64,000 nucleotides of DNA from Trileptium ribeirensis (Eukaryota; Nematoda; Enoplea; Enoplida; Thoracostomopsidae): NCBI GenBank assembly GCA_030248225.1, contig JASANE010017524.1, positions 1 through 64,000 on the forward strand, given 5' to 3'. Position numbers and translations under genes: made by a program. Under the pieces are notes generated by a model that did not search any database, was not told where the DNA came from, and was given only the letters and a program-made list of their open reading frames with translations. Below, piece after piece: positions 45,655 to 56,764 of the stretch. How positions within the stretch are numbered: position 1 is the first letter of the stretch; the number at the start of each line of letters is the position of its first letter.

Positions 45655-46890
45655 ACCTTAGAATTTTAAGATATCAGCAATCAGGAAGACTCGAGCATTA
45701 TATATAGCGACACTTTATATTACATCCTGTGTTACCTTGGACACTTCTGAATCAAATGAAAATTTACTTATCTCATTTGACCTCACCACTCGTTCTCCAG
45801 GATCGCTCAAAGTGAAATGGTCAAATTTTTCTCCCCCGACTTTGTCATTGCTAGTGAAATAGGTGGAAATGACCAATACGGTTGTATTCCATACCCGATA
45901 ACCTACTAAACCATAACACATTATGTTCATAACTACTGCCGGTGTGGCGCAAGGACGCAAAATATGTGGATGTAGAAGCTGCTAATCGCCCCCCGAAACC
46001 AGCTTTTTCCCCCCGCCCGAGCCCGAGTGAAAAATCTTAACTGAGCGTCCTGTAGTGATAGAAACGGTATTAAACGTAAGAATTAGTCATTTTTATGACA
46101 AATAAAGTAGTTTACGCCTAGTAAAAAAAGTACCTGTTGGGGTCGGGGGGACATCCACATATTTTTGACATCTAAATTTTTTCTGTANTTTTAGACACAT
46201 TAGAATTTTATGTGCTATACAGGTCATATTTATAATAATAATGTCTAAAAACAGTTATGGCGTAATAAATTAACTGGTAATGAACGTGAACAATTTATAC
46301 AAAAAGAGCGAATTCGCGACATTAATCGTGGAAAAGACGACTATGCTGCAGTCGGAGAACTCAGCGATGCCGAAAAAGCGAAACGTCGTGAGCATGAACG
46401 GTTGAAGAAACGTCGTCAGCGTGCTGAGAAACGGAATGCGAAGCAAGCTGCTGCTGATACAACTGACGGTAGGTTATGCTTACAGACACTTATTTTAAAC
46501 GATTACGAGTGAAGTTCACATGAAACGGTTGGGGCTTATATATAATTTTTGTTGCTTTGTATACGTATAATTGTATTGCTAATTAGCTTTGACCAATTGC
46601 AAGTAGGTGTGCATTATTATTACAGCTGGTGGACCATGTACGACCCGTGCCGCCGCCGCCGATGCCGAAGCAGTGTTACGGTATGCCATGTTATACTCAT
46701 GTCAATCAACAGTGCTGCTATTTATAGTTCACTACTTCAGAAGCGCAGCAAAACGTCGAGCACACTGGCGATGATGAAGACATCGCTGAGGCGGCGGTGG
46801 TGGTGGCGGATCCTGGTCGTCAAGGTCGTCAAGAAGTGGGTGATGCGAAGGCCTATTCGACCCAATTTTTCACGCTGATTCCAAATCTTT
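45655..46890 (+). mobile_element. deletion derivative of the composite transposon at 57.5-63.6 kb
   Basis: From TAGAATTTTAAGATATC (about 45658) onward it matches 57897-58960 almost base for base, including the GGGGTCGGGGGGACATCCAC tip (46140) and the first coding exon. The match ends in the second exon near 46675, and sequence related only loosely follows. One unresolved base (n) is at 46188. Confidence 0.75.
46241..46866 (+). pseudogene. N-terminal exons of the derivative's transposase
   Basis: Exon 1 (46241-46470 region) reads in agreement with the intact exon at 58480: a basic region KAKRREHERLKKRRQR before a GACG-GTAGGT donor. The initiating ATG run has one A fewer (TCTAAAAACAG against TCTAAAAAACAG), so the start is out of frame. 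Exon 2 follows an acceptor at 46625. A further acceptor-like TACTTCAG near 46740 opens a frame with GDDEDIAEAAVVVADPG that stops soon after. The catalytic part is lacking. Confidence 0.55.
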
Positions 46891-46894
46891 CTGC

Positions 46895-47310
46895 AAAAAA
46901 GCTCTAGGACCAATACTCGCCGAGATATTAACACCCCTAACTACCCCCCTGTCAATCAATCAATCAATGAAGCGTGTGTATAAGTTTCTAACACTAAGCT
47001 TAAGACCAATCTATCTAGACCAAAATTTTGCGCTGATTTCAAAAATGGCACCCATTTTTACGTGCGACTTAAATTCGTCGAGTTATTAACCCCCTTGCTA
47101 CCACCCCTATAGTAGACTAGTGAACACCAGAATTTCTGACTTTGGTCAAAATTAGCTCGACGAGTATTGGTCCTAGGGCAAATCTAATTGCATATTCGGA
47201 TTCTACGGGTCCAAATTAGTTGATAGGATGGTTTTCAGTACTATTCGGACCCCCCTTATACACTTTTGTGTCGCGTTTACTCGACCCGGGGGCCTAATTG
47301 GGGTCCTGTT
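46895..47310. mobile_element. palindromic MITE copies (a) of the GGACCCGTAGAAT family
   Basis: An arm with CTAGGACCAATACTCGCCGAG at about 46904 and the complementary arm CTCGACGAGTATTGGTCCTA near 47157, continuing through GGATTCTACGGGTCC. It ends near the GTTTACTCGACCCGGG block at about 47276. Limits are approximate. Confidence 0.55.
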
Positions 47311-47840
47311 GGGGTATAGTCAACTGGAGCAAGGGTGTCACCCCTAGAAGTGTGGGGCAATGGTGCCACCATTGATGTATATTCGGACCGTAAGAAGTGA
47401 GAGATAAAAATATATATGCATATAGTAGAATACGTTTGGGTACTACTACATATTACGTATGAGACTGAAATAGCAAAACGTCACGGCAACAGAATGAAAA
47501 ATATTTTGGCTGTGCTAACTGTGTAAAGAAGCCGTCCTAGAACAGAATTTTCATCACTTAGAAAATTATGCTGAACATTGTTTTAGAGCATAGCATGGAA
47601 TTTCATAATAACAGTTATGAACGTAACTTTGTCAGCAATGCAAAACGGCTGACATTCCTAGCTCGTCTGGCTCAGAAGACCTGGTGACACCCTTGTCCAA
47701 TTCAGTAACACCCTTGCCCCGCCACTGAGATAGGACGAGACGGCTAACAATTCTGATTGGACCATTATGCTTTCTACCCTACTCCATTCAAATCTTACTG
47801 AACATTTTATTGTGTTATATATCGCTGGTTTTATACAATA
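47311..47840. other. no gene recognised
   Basis: Contains CAAGGGTGTCACCCC (about 47330) and, in reverse, GGTGACACCCTTG (about 47682) and AACACCCTTGCCCC (about 47707). These may be the arms of a small inverted-repeat element about 0.4 kb long. No coding signal. Confidence 0.4.
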
Positions 47841-47842
47841 AT

Positions 47843-48139
47843 GGCCTAAGTCCAAAATTACGAAATTATAGCTAACCTTACCAACGTGTAGAGCGTAGTC
47901 GATTTAGTTTGTAGACGTGGCGGCCTAAGTCCAACGATATTGTATACAGTTATATGAACGTAGGATAAAACGACGTATCTCATTTCAGCTGTTACGTTTC
48001 ATGCAATAATGGCCTTAATGGACTTAGGCCAAACCATGGGAAAGTTTGATGCAATTGAACTGGCCTAAGTGGAGTTAAGCCGTTACTGCGTAAAATAAAG
48101 CCGTACTTTTGGGACTGCTAAAACCGTGACCTAAGTTCA
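47843..48139 (+). repeat. subterminal GGCCTAAGTCCA repeats
   Basis: GGCCTAAGTCCA at 47843 and 47922, the inverse TGGACTTAGGCC at about 48019, GGCCTAAGTGGA at 48062 and GACCTAAGTTCA at 48128. Repeats of one word in both orientations just upstream of a transposase gene are usual transposase-binding sites. Only weak relatives (GTGGCTTAAGTGTA, about 51686) are seen downstream of the gene. Confidence 0.6.
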
Positions 48140-48258
48140 AAGTGGAATGTTTATGCCGTATTTAAGCAGTTTATCCAAAAATTGATGCATATTTTAAATA
48201 TTTCAGAAGTAATAATTCTGTTAACTATATGTCCGTATTACTTGTTTAATCTGCTAAA

Positions 48259-51200
48259 ATGCGGAAGCGCAAATTTGCAACTGACAGTGATTATTTAGTA
48301 CACTGGTACGATGATAATAGCGAAAATATTGTTTCGTCAAAGGATATAACATCCACGAATTCGAATGAGATCCTTTGTAAAGGTGTCGAAATTAAAATGT
48401 GGTGGCCAAACGACAAAAAATGGTGGATGGGTCGTATAGTCCAACGTGTCGACGGGCAATCTGAGATTGAAGATAGTGATGGTAGCTACGAGCCGTCAAC
48501 AGTTAGTTTATGCGCTATTGTGTTTTGACATGTTTTATGCGTGAATACACTTAAGGCGCCCCGCCAGCCATCCAATTTTGTAGTAACGTAACATTGGAAA
48601 CATACCGAAAACAGTGTGTTTGCGAACAGAACGCGCAAATAATCAGATTATTCGTCTCTTTGTATAACCTTTATATTAGTGAACTCTATGTATTACGGGC
48701 TTACTAATTAATATTACGGTAAATTATCTTGAACATCTGGAATTTACTTACTTTATTTGATAGACACTTATTTTTAAATTCGCGGTTTTTTTTAATTTAT
48801 CGTGTGAGATGTTTATTAAAATAATCTGTTCTTAATTTGGTCGAACAAATCACAGATACTTTGAATAATATTAAATCGTGTTATCACGCGTTATGCGGCG
48901 CTATTAATACTAAATCTGTAATGCACTAGGAGCCATGACGTCTTTCTAGGTTTATAAACTTTGTCAACAATTTTGTCATCCAGTGTGATAAAACACGACT
49001 ATAGCGCTACGTGATGTTGCTTTGCAACTTCAGGACAATGACAGCAACGACAGCGAGTCTGATCGTCTCAGTGTCGCCAGCAATGGCCATGAGAGCGATG
49101 AAGTTCCGCTTTGTTTGTTGAAGAACCAACCTTCACCAAACGCCAGTAAAGATTTTACGCAAAACAGCACACAGCAAGATTTGGAGTCGTGCGTTTCTCA
49201 GGAAATTGGTATTGCGTCTTTACCACAAAAAGACTCTGATATGAAATATCTTCCTAACAAGCATCACGAAGTATGTAGCGTTGAATGCTGTCGCGACGAT
49301 ATATTTGCAGCGTGTCCCGACTGCCTGGAGCTACTTTGTTGGACACACTTTGACGGCGATTCACCGTGTATAGAGCACAATAATGCACTTGCAGCTGCTG
49401 TGCCACAACAGCCACAGGAACTCGATGCACAACAAATTGAGCCTCAACCAGCAACATGTGGTGAAGCCTCCGCGCCACAATTTAATGTGGAAGGACCAGA
49501 GCCTGTGTTAGATATAGCCGTGAAACGCAAAAGCAGCAAGGAAAATTGGAAGCGCAACATAGCAAAAACAAAACGCAACCAGGGTGAGAGTTACGTAAAC
49601 AGTGCTGGCAAGGTTGTTGGTGCAAGGAAAACGTTGCGTGATCGCTGTGGCGAATCTTGCAAAAGACAATGCAAAACTGTAACGGATGAAGAACGACGAC
49701 AGATCCTGGACGAGTATTGGACAAACACGAATCAAAATGAACAATGGGCGTACATTAATAGACATGTTACGGAAAAGCCAGTTACCGAACCTCGACACAG
49801 GAAGGATCCAGAGGTATCACGCAGGGGCTGTACTGTTTTATATTACCTGACGGTCAATCGCGCGCAAGTTCAAGTATGTCGAACCTTTTTCCTCAGCACA
49901 CTCGGAATTACTCATCGCACAGTGCGTTCTGCAAGACAAAAAAGGGGGCAATTTGGTGGATCGGAAAAGGATCAACGGGGACGCCACGGAAAGCAAAAAC
50001 GTCCAGAGTTCGAGAAGGCACACGAGCTGGCACTGGCACACATAAATTCATTTCCCAGAATCGAGGGCCACTACACACGTCGAGATTCTGAAGTGCAATA
50101 TTTGAGTTCCGACCTTTCGGTATCAAAAATGTACCGATTATATACAGATTGGTTGCCACAGAAAGCTATGTCCGAACGCTTTTCATTTGAGCAGTTGCAC
50201 CTGAAATTCACGGCTTACTGGAAAGCATTCGACTCGTTGAAATTATCTTTTTTTAATCCGAAGAAAAATGTCTGCGCCATTTGCGATTTTCATAAAACCA
50301 CTGCTGCCGACACCATTACCGAATCTCAGAAACAAAATTATGAAATTCATTGTCTTAATAAGCAAGCTGCAAGAGATCAAAAAGACTTTATCAAGGACAC
50401 GTTGGAACAAAATCAACTATTGGCTTGTTTTGACCTACAACAGGTCTTATACTGCCCGCTTACGAATATCGGGGAAGCTTTCTACAAACGCCTGCTCGGC
50501 TGCTATAATTTCACAATTTATGACGTCGGTAATAAGCACGGCAGTTGCTACTTCTGGCCAGAGGATCAGGCAAAAAGAGGACCTTCTGAGATTGGGTCAG
50601 CGGTGTTTGATTACCTACAGCGAGCGTCTGTCGCTGGCAAAACTGAAGCTTATCTATTTTGTGATTCTACAAGTAGCCAAAACCGCAATACAGCTATGGC
50701 TACAATGCTTGGATATGCCACATGGAAGTCTGGAAGTTTGCTAGCGAAAATCCGCTTACATTTCTTCGAAAAATTCCATGGGCAAAATGAAGGCGATTCA
50801 ATGCACTCGGTCATCGAAAATTCAAAGAAATATGCCGGAACTATAACGTTGCCGTCACAGTATGCTACAATGATCAGAATGGCGAAGATAAAAGGAAAGC
50901 CGTACGAAGTTTTTGAATGGGACTTTGCAAATTTTTTTAATTTTGGAAAGGCAGTTGCTGATTTCGCAGTGAAATCGTCAAGGGATACTTTGTTAACGGA
51001 TGGATCACCAGGACCGTCAATGAATTGGAATAAAGTACATGTTTTAGAGGTTAGAAAGTCCGACGTTGGAGTTTTTTACGTTAAAATGGACTACACAGAC
51101 GAGTTTATGCGGTTGCAACTGCGTCGCAAGCGTGGCCGACCCTTTGACATTACACAGTACCAGCTTTCGCCACTGTACAATTCACCGGTTGGGATTGATA

Positions 51201-51319
51201 AAGATAAGAAGAAAGATTTGGAATCGCTATTTGATAAAGTTATTCGATTAGAATCTGACAAGACGTTTTACAAGAATCTTATAGTTTCTTGCGCTAATAT
51301 TGGCAATGATGGCGATTAG
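48259..51319 (+). CDS. open, spliced transposase-like gene, about 842 residues
   Basis: Exon 1 is 48259-48501 (MRKRKFATDSD to SYEPST). Exon 2 is 49034-51319. The intron has a GTTAGT donor and an AACTTCAG acceptor, both in phase 0, with no internal stop. Exon 1 holds VEIKMWWPNDKKWWMGRIV, like the aromatic cage region of Tudor/Agenet domains. Exon 2 opens acidic, then has a Cys/His cluster (CSVECCRDDIFAACPDC, then LLCWTHF) and a basic linker with GKVVGARKTLRDRCGESC. A long DDE-like core follows: LACFDLQQVL, LFCDSTSSQNRNTA and a late GDSMHSVIE supplying candidate acids. Similar large proteins recur in insect and cnidarian genomes as DNA-transposon products, possibly of the Sola group. It is the only long intact gene in the window and may be active or recently so. 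Confidence 0.7.
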
Positions 51320-51940
51320 ATTTTTTATGACATATAAAAAGTTACGTACTGCTATTTTTTATAAATTACTATTTCTAATATCACTTTCAATAATACTTTT
51401 GACAGTTTAGGATGGCTCGATTCAAGAAAATAGGCGTGAAGCTAAAGGGATAAAAATCAACCAAACAGAGCATAGAGTTAACGGATGGGCAGCCATCGAC
51501 TTGGTGGTTTTATTAATGTAAGGCTGATATGTAAATATTACAGTTTAGGCTTAGTATATCGAAGAAGGCGCTAAATTCATTAGCTAACGACCTTCATTTT
51601 GGGATGCTTGATCGTTATTATTTTTACGCAAAAATGACCTATGTGCGGTCCTACTCCATCGGAAGCACATAATTTTCATGCAACAGTGGCTTAAGTGTAT
51701 TATTTGTTTTTATTCGTAAACATGTCAATTGTTTTAATGCTTTATGTCGTTTATATGTGTACTTTAAATGCTTCAGTAATACGCTTTTAAAATTTCACCA
51801 GACAAAATCAAGCACGATTTATCGTAATGAGCAAAACTTCGGCAGGGATTTTCTCGAAAGTAATGTTTTGGACATAGGACTTTTTTGCATGAAAGCGACG
51901 ATATAAGCAAGCATTATACATTACATTTGCCATTTTTAGA
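51320..51940. other. no gene recognised
   Basis: AT-rich, downstream of the open transposase gene. It should contain that element's right end and the left end of the next pogo-type element, but I could not pair inverted repeats. Confidence 0.4.
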
Positions 51941-51946
51941 GTTAAA

Positions 51947-53651
51947 ATGGTTCGCAAATACGTTAAGCATCCTAAAGTCCGTACATGCACTAATGTAACA
52001 AAACAATGCAAGCTGCATTAGCGGACATTGATGCTGGCATGAGCCAATCAGCCGCAGCCGTCAAGCATAATCTAAACCTGAGAACGCTGAAACGTTACAT
52101 TGCTGATCGAAAGGCGCATAAGGAGCGAGGACAACATGCAAACCCAGGTGGCCGTAGTACAGCGTTTCGACCTGAACAAGAACAGGAACTAGCGTTGTGC
52201 ATTAGAGATCTTGCAGAAATCGGCTTCGCACCTTCCATAACTGGTATTACTGAAATGGTAGAAAACTACGTCGAAGCAAACGAAGACACCTGTGCAGATG
52301 CCATCAAACATTTCCACGGGAAAAAAACCAGGTACGGACTGGGTTAGGCTATTCATGCATCGTAACAACTTGTCCCTAAAAAGTGCAACATCTTTGTCCG
52401 TTGCTAGGCATAACGCTACATCCAACCCATTTATTGTGTACCACTTCTACGATTTGTTAGAGAAAATTGTCGACGAATTTGATATTAGCGGTCGTCCTCA
52501 TCTGATATGGAATGTGGATGAAACTGGGTTCCCGGATGATCTAGATAATTGCCAAGTAGTGTCTGTCCGCGGCCAGAAAACTTTTCAGATTGTTTCGGGC
52601 TGTAACAAAGAGAATACAACGGTGTTGGCTGTTTGCAGTGCGGCGGGCGAAGTACACCCACCGTTTATAGTGTATGAAGGCAAGCATGTTCAGACGTCGT
52701 GGCGGTCGCCAGACCCAAGTCTCCAGTACAATCCGTGGGTTGACTGCAACAGTGCAGGGTGGATGGACTGTCCTATGTTTTTCAAGTGGTTCCAAAAGTG
52801 GCAGGCAAAATCTCGTGTGTTCAAGCCTGGATGCGACGGTGACGCCAGCCAGATAGAACCTCGGCTAATGGTATGCGACGGCCACGTATCCCACCTCTGG
52901 CATACTACTGCTGTGTATGCCCGTGAACACAATGTACATTTATTGAAATTACCTCCACACACCACCGAGCTTCTGCAGCCATTCGATGTTTCATGCTTTA
53001 AGCCCATTAAGGATCACTGGAAGGCTACGCTGTCAGCCCGGCTCAAAACAAACCGTCACAAGCTGTCAAATGCCGAGTTTGCATTCCATATTGCAACCAT
53101 ATAACCTGTCGCAATGACTGCAAAAAACATTAAAGCTGGGTTTCAAAAAACAGGCATCCACAACTACGAAACTAATCGCCCATCCAGGGAATCTTATCCA
53201 GCTCATCGTTTTAGCCCAGCCATGATTAAGCGTTACGAACAATGGGTGAACGAGGCAAGCCGCCGTTAACACGTGAAATGATTGATAATGTTACCGAACC
53301 AACTGAACAATGTGACGAGCCGAGCAGTTCATCGGCTGCAACCGTGTTACTGTCTTCGACCAGTCATTCCCCTCTGTCGGAAATCACTAGTGTACCCGTA
53401 GATCGGACACCAACACCGACAATGCCATCTCTTCCTCATCGACCAGGGGGAAATACTTTTGGGTGCCTGACGCTGATATCGATCAATTGCCATGTGCGGC
53501 GGAACATGTTAATACTGGTTCTACGGCATCGTTTAAAGAAGCTATTGTTTCTACGATGCATAAGCGCACGGCAGCAGCTGTGACCCATGTTCAGCCAAAA
53601 CGTCGCATATATTACGTTATTGACAAAATTCTTGAAGTTGGTTGTAGCTGA
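51947..53651 (+). pseudogene. second pogo/jerky-type transposase
   Basis: Starts at ATG 51947 (MVRKYVKHPK), shifts frame near 52005, then continues with a psq-type helix-turn-helix (ALADIDAGMSQSAAAVKHN) and GFAPSITGITEMVENYV. The core has WNVDETGFPDD, LMVCDGHVSHLWH and LLKLPPHTTELLQPFDVSC, again with 35 residues between acids two and three. After a stop at 53102-53104 the tail NIKAGFQKTGIHNYETNRPS and RFSPAMIKRYEQWVNEA continues in another frame and ends with KRRIYYVIDKILEVGCS at 53651. All catalytic acids are present, but at least three breaks are seen. It is clearly distinct from the transposase at 38.7-41.0 kb. No terminal repeats were identified. Confidence 0.8.
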
Positions 53652-53924
53652 GTGGAATTCTCTACTTATCCTAGAACCAACTTTTGTATGATTACCGGGA
53701 TCAAAACCTAATAGGGGTATCGACACTTGCCATTTTTCTTTTCTTAGATAGCTGGAAATTTGGTTTTTTCGGGGTTTTCCGTTTCAAAGGGGTGTATTAG
53801 TATCTCAACAGATTAATGTTTTGGACTTTTCCTCTCTTTCTTTTTCCGCTAAGCAAGCTTTAATTAATGCTTTCAAATTTTGATTGATTGATTGATTGCA
53901 AAATTTATATAGTATCAGGTGGTC

Positions 53925-54215
53925 CTAGGGCAAATTTAATAGCATAATCGGATTCTACGGGTACATTTACACCAGGAAAAGCTGTTTCTATTAATACTAT
54001 GCACCGTTTAACCCCGCTTTTAATATTGCGATACCCCAACGGCCCCAATTAGGCCCCGGGTCGAGTAAACACGACACAAAAGTGTATAGGGGGGGTCCGA
54101 ATAGCACTAAACACCATCCTATCTTATTAAATCGGACCCGTAGAATCTGAATATGGTATTAAGTTTGCCCTATGACCAATACTCGTTGAGCTATTTTTGA
54201 CCAAACTCAGCAAAA
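53925..54215. mobile_element. palindromic MITE copy (b)
   Basis: Left arm TCCTAGGGCAAATTTAATAG with GGATTCTACGGGTAC; right arm GGACCCGTAGAATCTGAATA with CCCTATGACCAATACTCG. The middle has GGGTCGAGTAAACACGACAC, matching the copies at 47.2 and 63.8 kb. Confidence 0.65.
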
Positions 54216-54301
54216 ATTGCAAAATTAACATTGCGTAATAATTGTATTTTTGACCAAGTTTCTAACTCTAAGTACATTTCTTGTAATTTTTTCTATTTCA
54301 G

Positions 54302-54412
54302 TTGAGTGAAAAAAAACTGCAGTTGAAGCCATCGCCGCCGCTGCCGCGATTGCCTCCGCCGCCGCCAATTAACAAAAAAACCGCCGTCGATTTAGAAACA
54401 AAATGTATATAA
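54302..54412 (+). CDS. possible proline-rich terminal exon
   Basis: The acceptor TTTTTTCTATTTCAG ends at about 54301. Thirty-six codons follow, opening LSEKKLQLKPSPPLPRLPPP and ending with KTAVDLETKCI before TAA. The GC-rich CCGCCG run contrasts with the AT-rich flanks. It could be a last exon of the neighbouring pogo-type gene or an unrelated fragment. Low confidence. Confidence 0.25.
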   Translation: MSEKKLQLKPSPPLPRLPPPPPINKKTAVDLETKCI

Positions 54413-54469
54413 GTTGAATAATTGGAGTATTTGTTGAATTGAAAAGCTGAGTATTTTTAATAAAAACTG

Positions 54470-54670
54470 TAAATGGACCCGTAGAATTCAATTATACTAT
54501 TAGATTTACCCTAAAATTAATACTTGTCGAGCTATTACCCCCCAAACTACCCCCTGTTATTAACTAAATTTTTCAATTTTTTTGATTTTTTTCAAAAATA
54601 GCTCGACAAGTATTGGTTTTAGGGTAAATGTAATAGTATAATCGGATTCTACGGGTCCATTTACAGTAGA
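54470..54670. mobile_element. short palindromic MITE copy (c)
   Basis: Arms of about 70 bases: GGACCCGTAGAATTCAATTA through TACTTGTCGAGCTATT, then the mirror AATAGCTCGACAAGTATTGG through GATTCTACGGGTCC. They flank a 50-base spacer. It is a compact hairpin version of the same family. Confidence 0.7.
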
Positions 54671-55335
54671 AATAACTGATTTTATTAATACTACTGAAAT
54701 ATTCAGTATGCTTTTGTATGCCAAAATTGCTATATATGTGAAATTTCCGAAAATACTGCCAGTAATCCCAAGTTGGGGCAATTCACAGCCTTAAAACGAT
54801 TTCATACGTTAAATCTAATGATTCATTGGGTTCAGCTGGTCTTTTACCTAGGGTGACATGGCTTTTTCAAAGTATCTCATGCACTTTGGTTGACCAAAAA
54901 TGTACAACGCGCATTTTGACCGAAATTCCGAGATCGAGCTCCGGTGGTGGTGTTTCGGGAAATTTCAGCTTTTTTATTTGTGGGTATATATGTGTACCAA
55001 AATTTATCAATACAATTTGCAAACTGATGACTTAACTTGTTATGATTCTTGGAATTTTTGTCACCTTTTTGTCACCTTTTTGTCAGACATTAAACTATAT
55101 ATCAATATTACAGACCTAAATCAATATCAATATATTATTTGATTTTAAGCGTGATTTCAAGGATCATAATTGTGGTAAGTATAATATAATTTATATACAT
55201 AGCTTCGATTTGTCCTATAATTCCTATATTTGTCCTATATTTTTCGATTTGTCCTATATTTCCTATATTTTCGTAATATTTCATTTCAGGACATGCTGTT
55301 CCAGCGAGATACGACTTCGTCCAGGGTTTTTGGAT
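54671..55335. other. non-coding; acceptor before the 2A gene
   Basis: AT-rich. TTTGTCACC repeats at about 55058-55082, and CCTATATTT/TTTGTCCTATA repeats lie at about 55210-55275. A TTTCATTTCAG acceptor ends at 55289 and may join an upstream exon to the frame that carries the 2A-like motif. Confidence 0.4.
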
Positions 55336-56644
55336 ATGAGGCGGCGATGGCCGGCATCGTCGTCTCCCATTATTCCAGCTAAAGCCGGCGCAAACAGGGA
55401 TTATTTCAACATCCTCCTCCTTAGATCCGGGGACGTTGAGCGTAACCCAGGCCCACGCCAAACATTTTACTCAGCCGCTTGGGAATGCCTCTCCGTCGGT
55501 GGCGTTCCGAATGATGCGTGGCTGAAGCCGGACCCGTCTTCGAGACTTCTTGCCCACTGCAAGCTGTGTCAGAGATCGTTCAGTTGCTGCAATCAGGGCT
55601 ACCCGCAGGTAAAGCAACATGCTGCCGGGTCGAATCATGTTTCCTCCATCGCCAATGTCCCCAACGACACGTCTAGGCAAACTACATTGCGTGTCGCCGC
55701 TGACACCGGGACGGTCTTGGTGGCGTTGCCAGGCGCTTCAGCGTCTTGCCTGACTCATGATGATAAGGTTACCCAGCCGAAATTCTCTGGGCAGTCAGTA
55801 TTTGCATGAATCAGTGGGCCTACAAGTCGTCAGATTCGTCAGCGTCCGTCAGCAGGTGTGCCATGGCTATTCGGGTGTCTCTCCCGCGTGTGATTTCGAT
55901 GGCTAAAGTTGATGCCGTGAAAGACGAATGGCGTGCTTTGGTATCCGACTGTCGGTTGCATTTTAACCCCGAGGATATGCGAGTAGACGAGTTCTGGAAT
56001 TCGGTGCTGAGCGAGGCAAATGATGACGGTCTTCCGAAGTACCCCGCCCTCGGTTACGTCGTGAAGTCCGTTCTGACTATACCGCATGGTCAAGCGCATT
56101 TGGAGCGTGGTTTCTCCAGCAACGTCGATATTCTTACCCAGAAACGAAACGCGCTAAGCGAAAGATCCATCGTTTCTCAGCGCTTTGTTAAAGATTACGT
56201 TACACGACTCCACGGCCCGAAAACGCTCATCTATTGAGCGTGTCTCCTGGGTTGATCCGCTCGTTCAGGAGCGCTCATTCTGAGTTCGCTGCGGAGAAAG
56301 CGGCGAAGCAGCGCAAGCAGTCTGCCGATGCGGCTGCTAAAGACGCTTCTCGTGCCCAGTCCACGTCGTCGTCAAATGCGGGTCGGCTCAATTGCGTCAG
56401 GCGACTGAAGCGGCAACGCGAATCTGAAGCGACGGTCGCTGAAAATATGCTGTCCGAGGCAACCGTAGCATTGGACATGGCCTGCTCGGAGAAGGTCTTG
56501 CGGATGAGCGCTGTAACTGCTGCGAAGGCAAAAATCTCAATGGCATCTGAGAAGCTGAAAACCCTGCGCGCATCTGTTGCCGACCTCAACGATGAAGAAA
56601 TGAAGCTCCTGAAAAGATGGCTAACCGTCGAAGTGAGTAAGTGA
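55336..56644 (+). pseudogene. hAT-type protein, internally deleted, with 2A-like leader
   Basis: From ATG 55336: 32 leader residues, then LLLRSGDVERNPGP, then a BED-like zinc finger (AHCKLCQRSF, later HAAGSNH; C-x2-C and H-x5-H). The frame ends at 55809. The next frame (55806-56237) holds the C-terminal hAT dimerisation region (YPALGYVVKSVLTIPHGQAH, ERGFSSNVDILTQKRN). A third (56234-56644) is an alanine-rich coiled-coil tail. The RNase H-like core between finger and dimerisation region is missing, so this is a deletion derivative. With the core present it would be a cut-and-paste transposase. The overlaps of four bases between frames look like shifts, not natural operon junctions. Confidence 0.65.
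55432..55455 (+). promoter_or_regulatory. 2A-like ribosome-skipping motif, DVERNPGP
   Basis: The eight codons read DVERNPGP, an exact match to the D-V/I-E-x-N-P-G-P core, preceded by NILLLRSG, the usual hydrophobic/helical lead. In known cases the ribosome fails to join the Gly and Pro, releasing the upstream peptide and starting a new protein at Pro. Here it would free a 39-residue leader from the zinc-finger protein. Confidence 0.8.
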
Positions 56645-56764
56645 GCCATTATTCCTGTCCTATATTTTTAGCGGATGGTGTCCTGTATTTTTTTCGAAGC
56701 GAATCGAAGCACTGTATATATTTTATTACTTATCTACTACTTATTTTATTGTGTATACTTATTA

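Noticed and set aside
49254..50159. Minus-strand open frames within the 48-51 kb gene
   Set aside because: They lie antisense to a long open exon with coherent domains and are shadows of it.
53242..53583. Separate small gene after the second pogo-type core
   Set aside because: It reads as the frameshifted C-terminal part of the same transposase.
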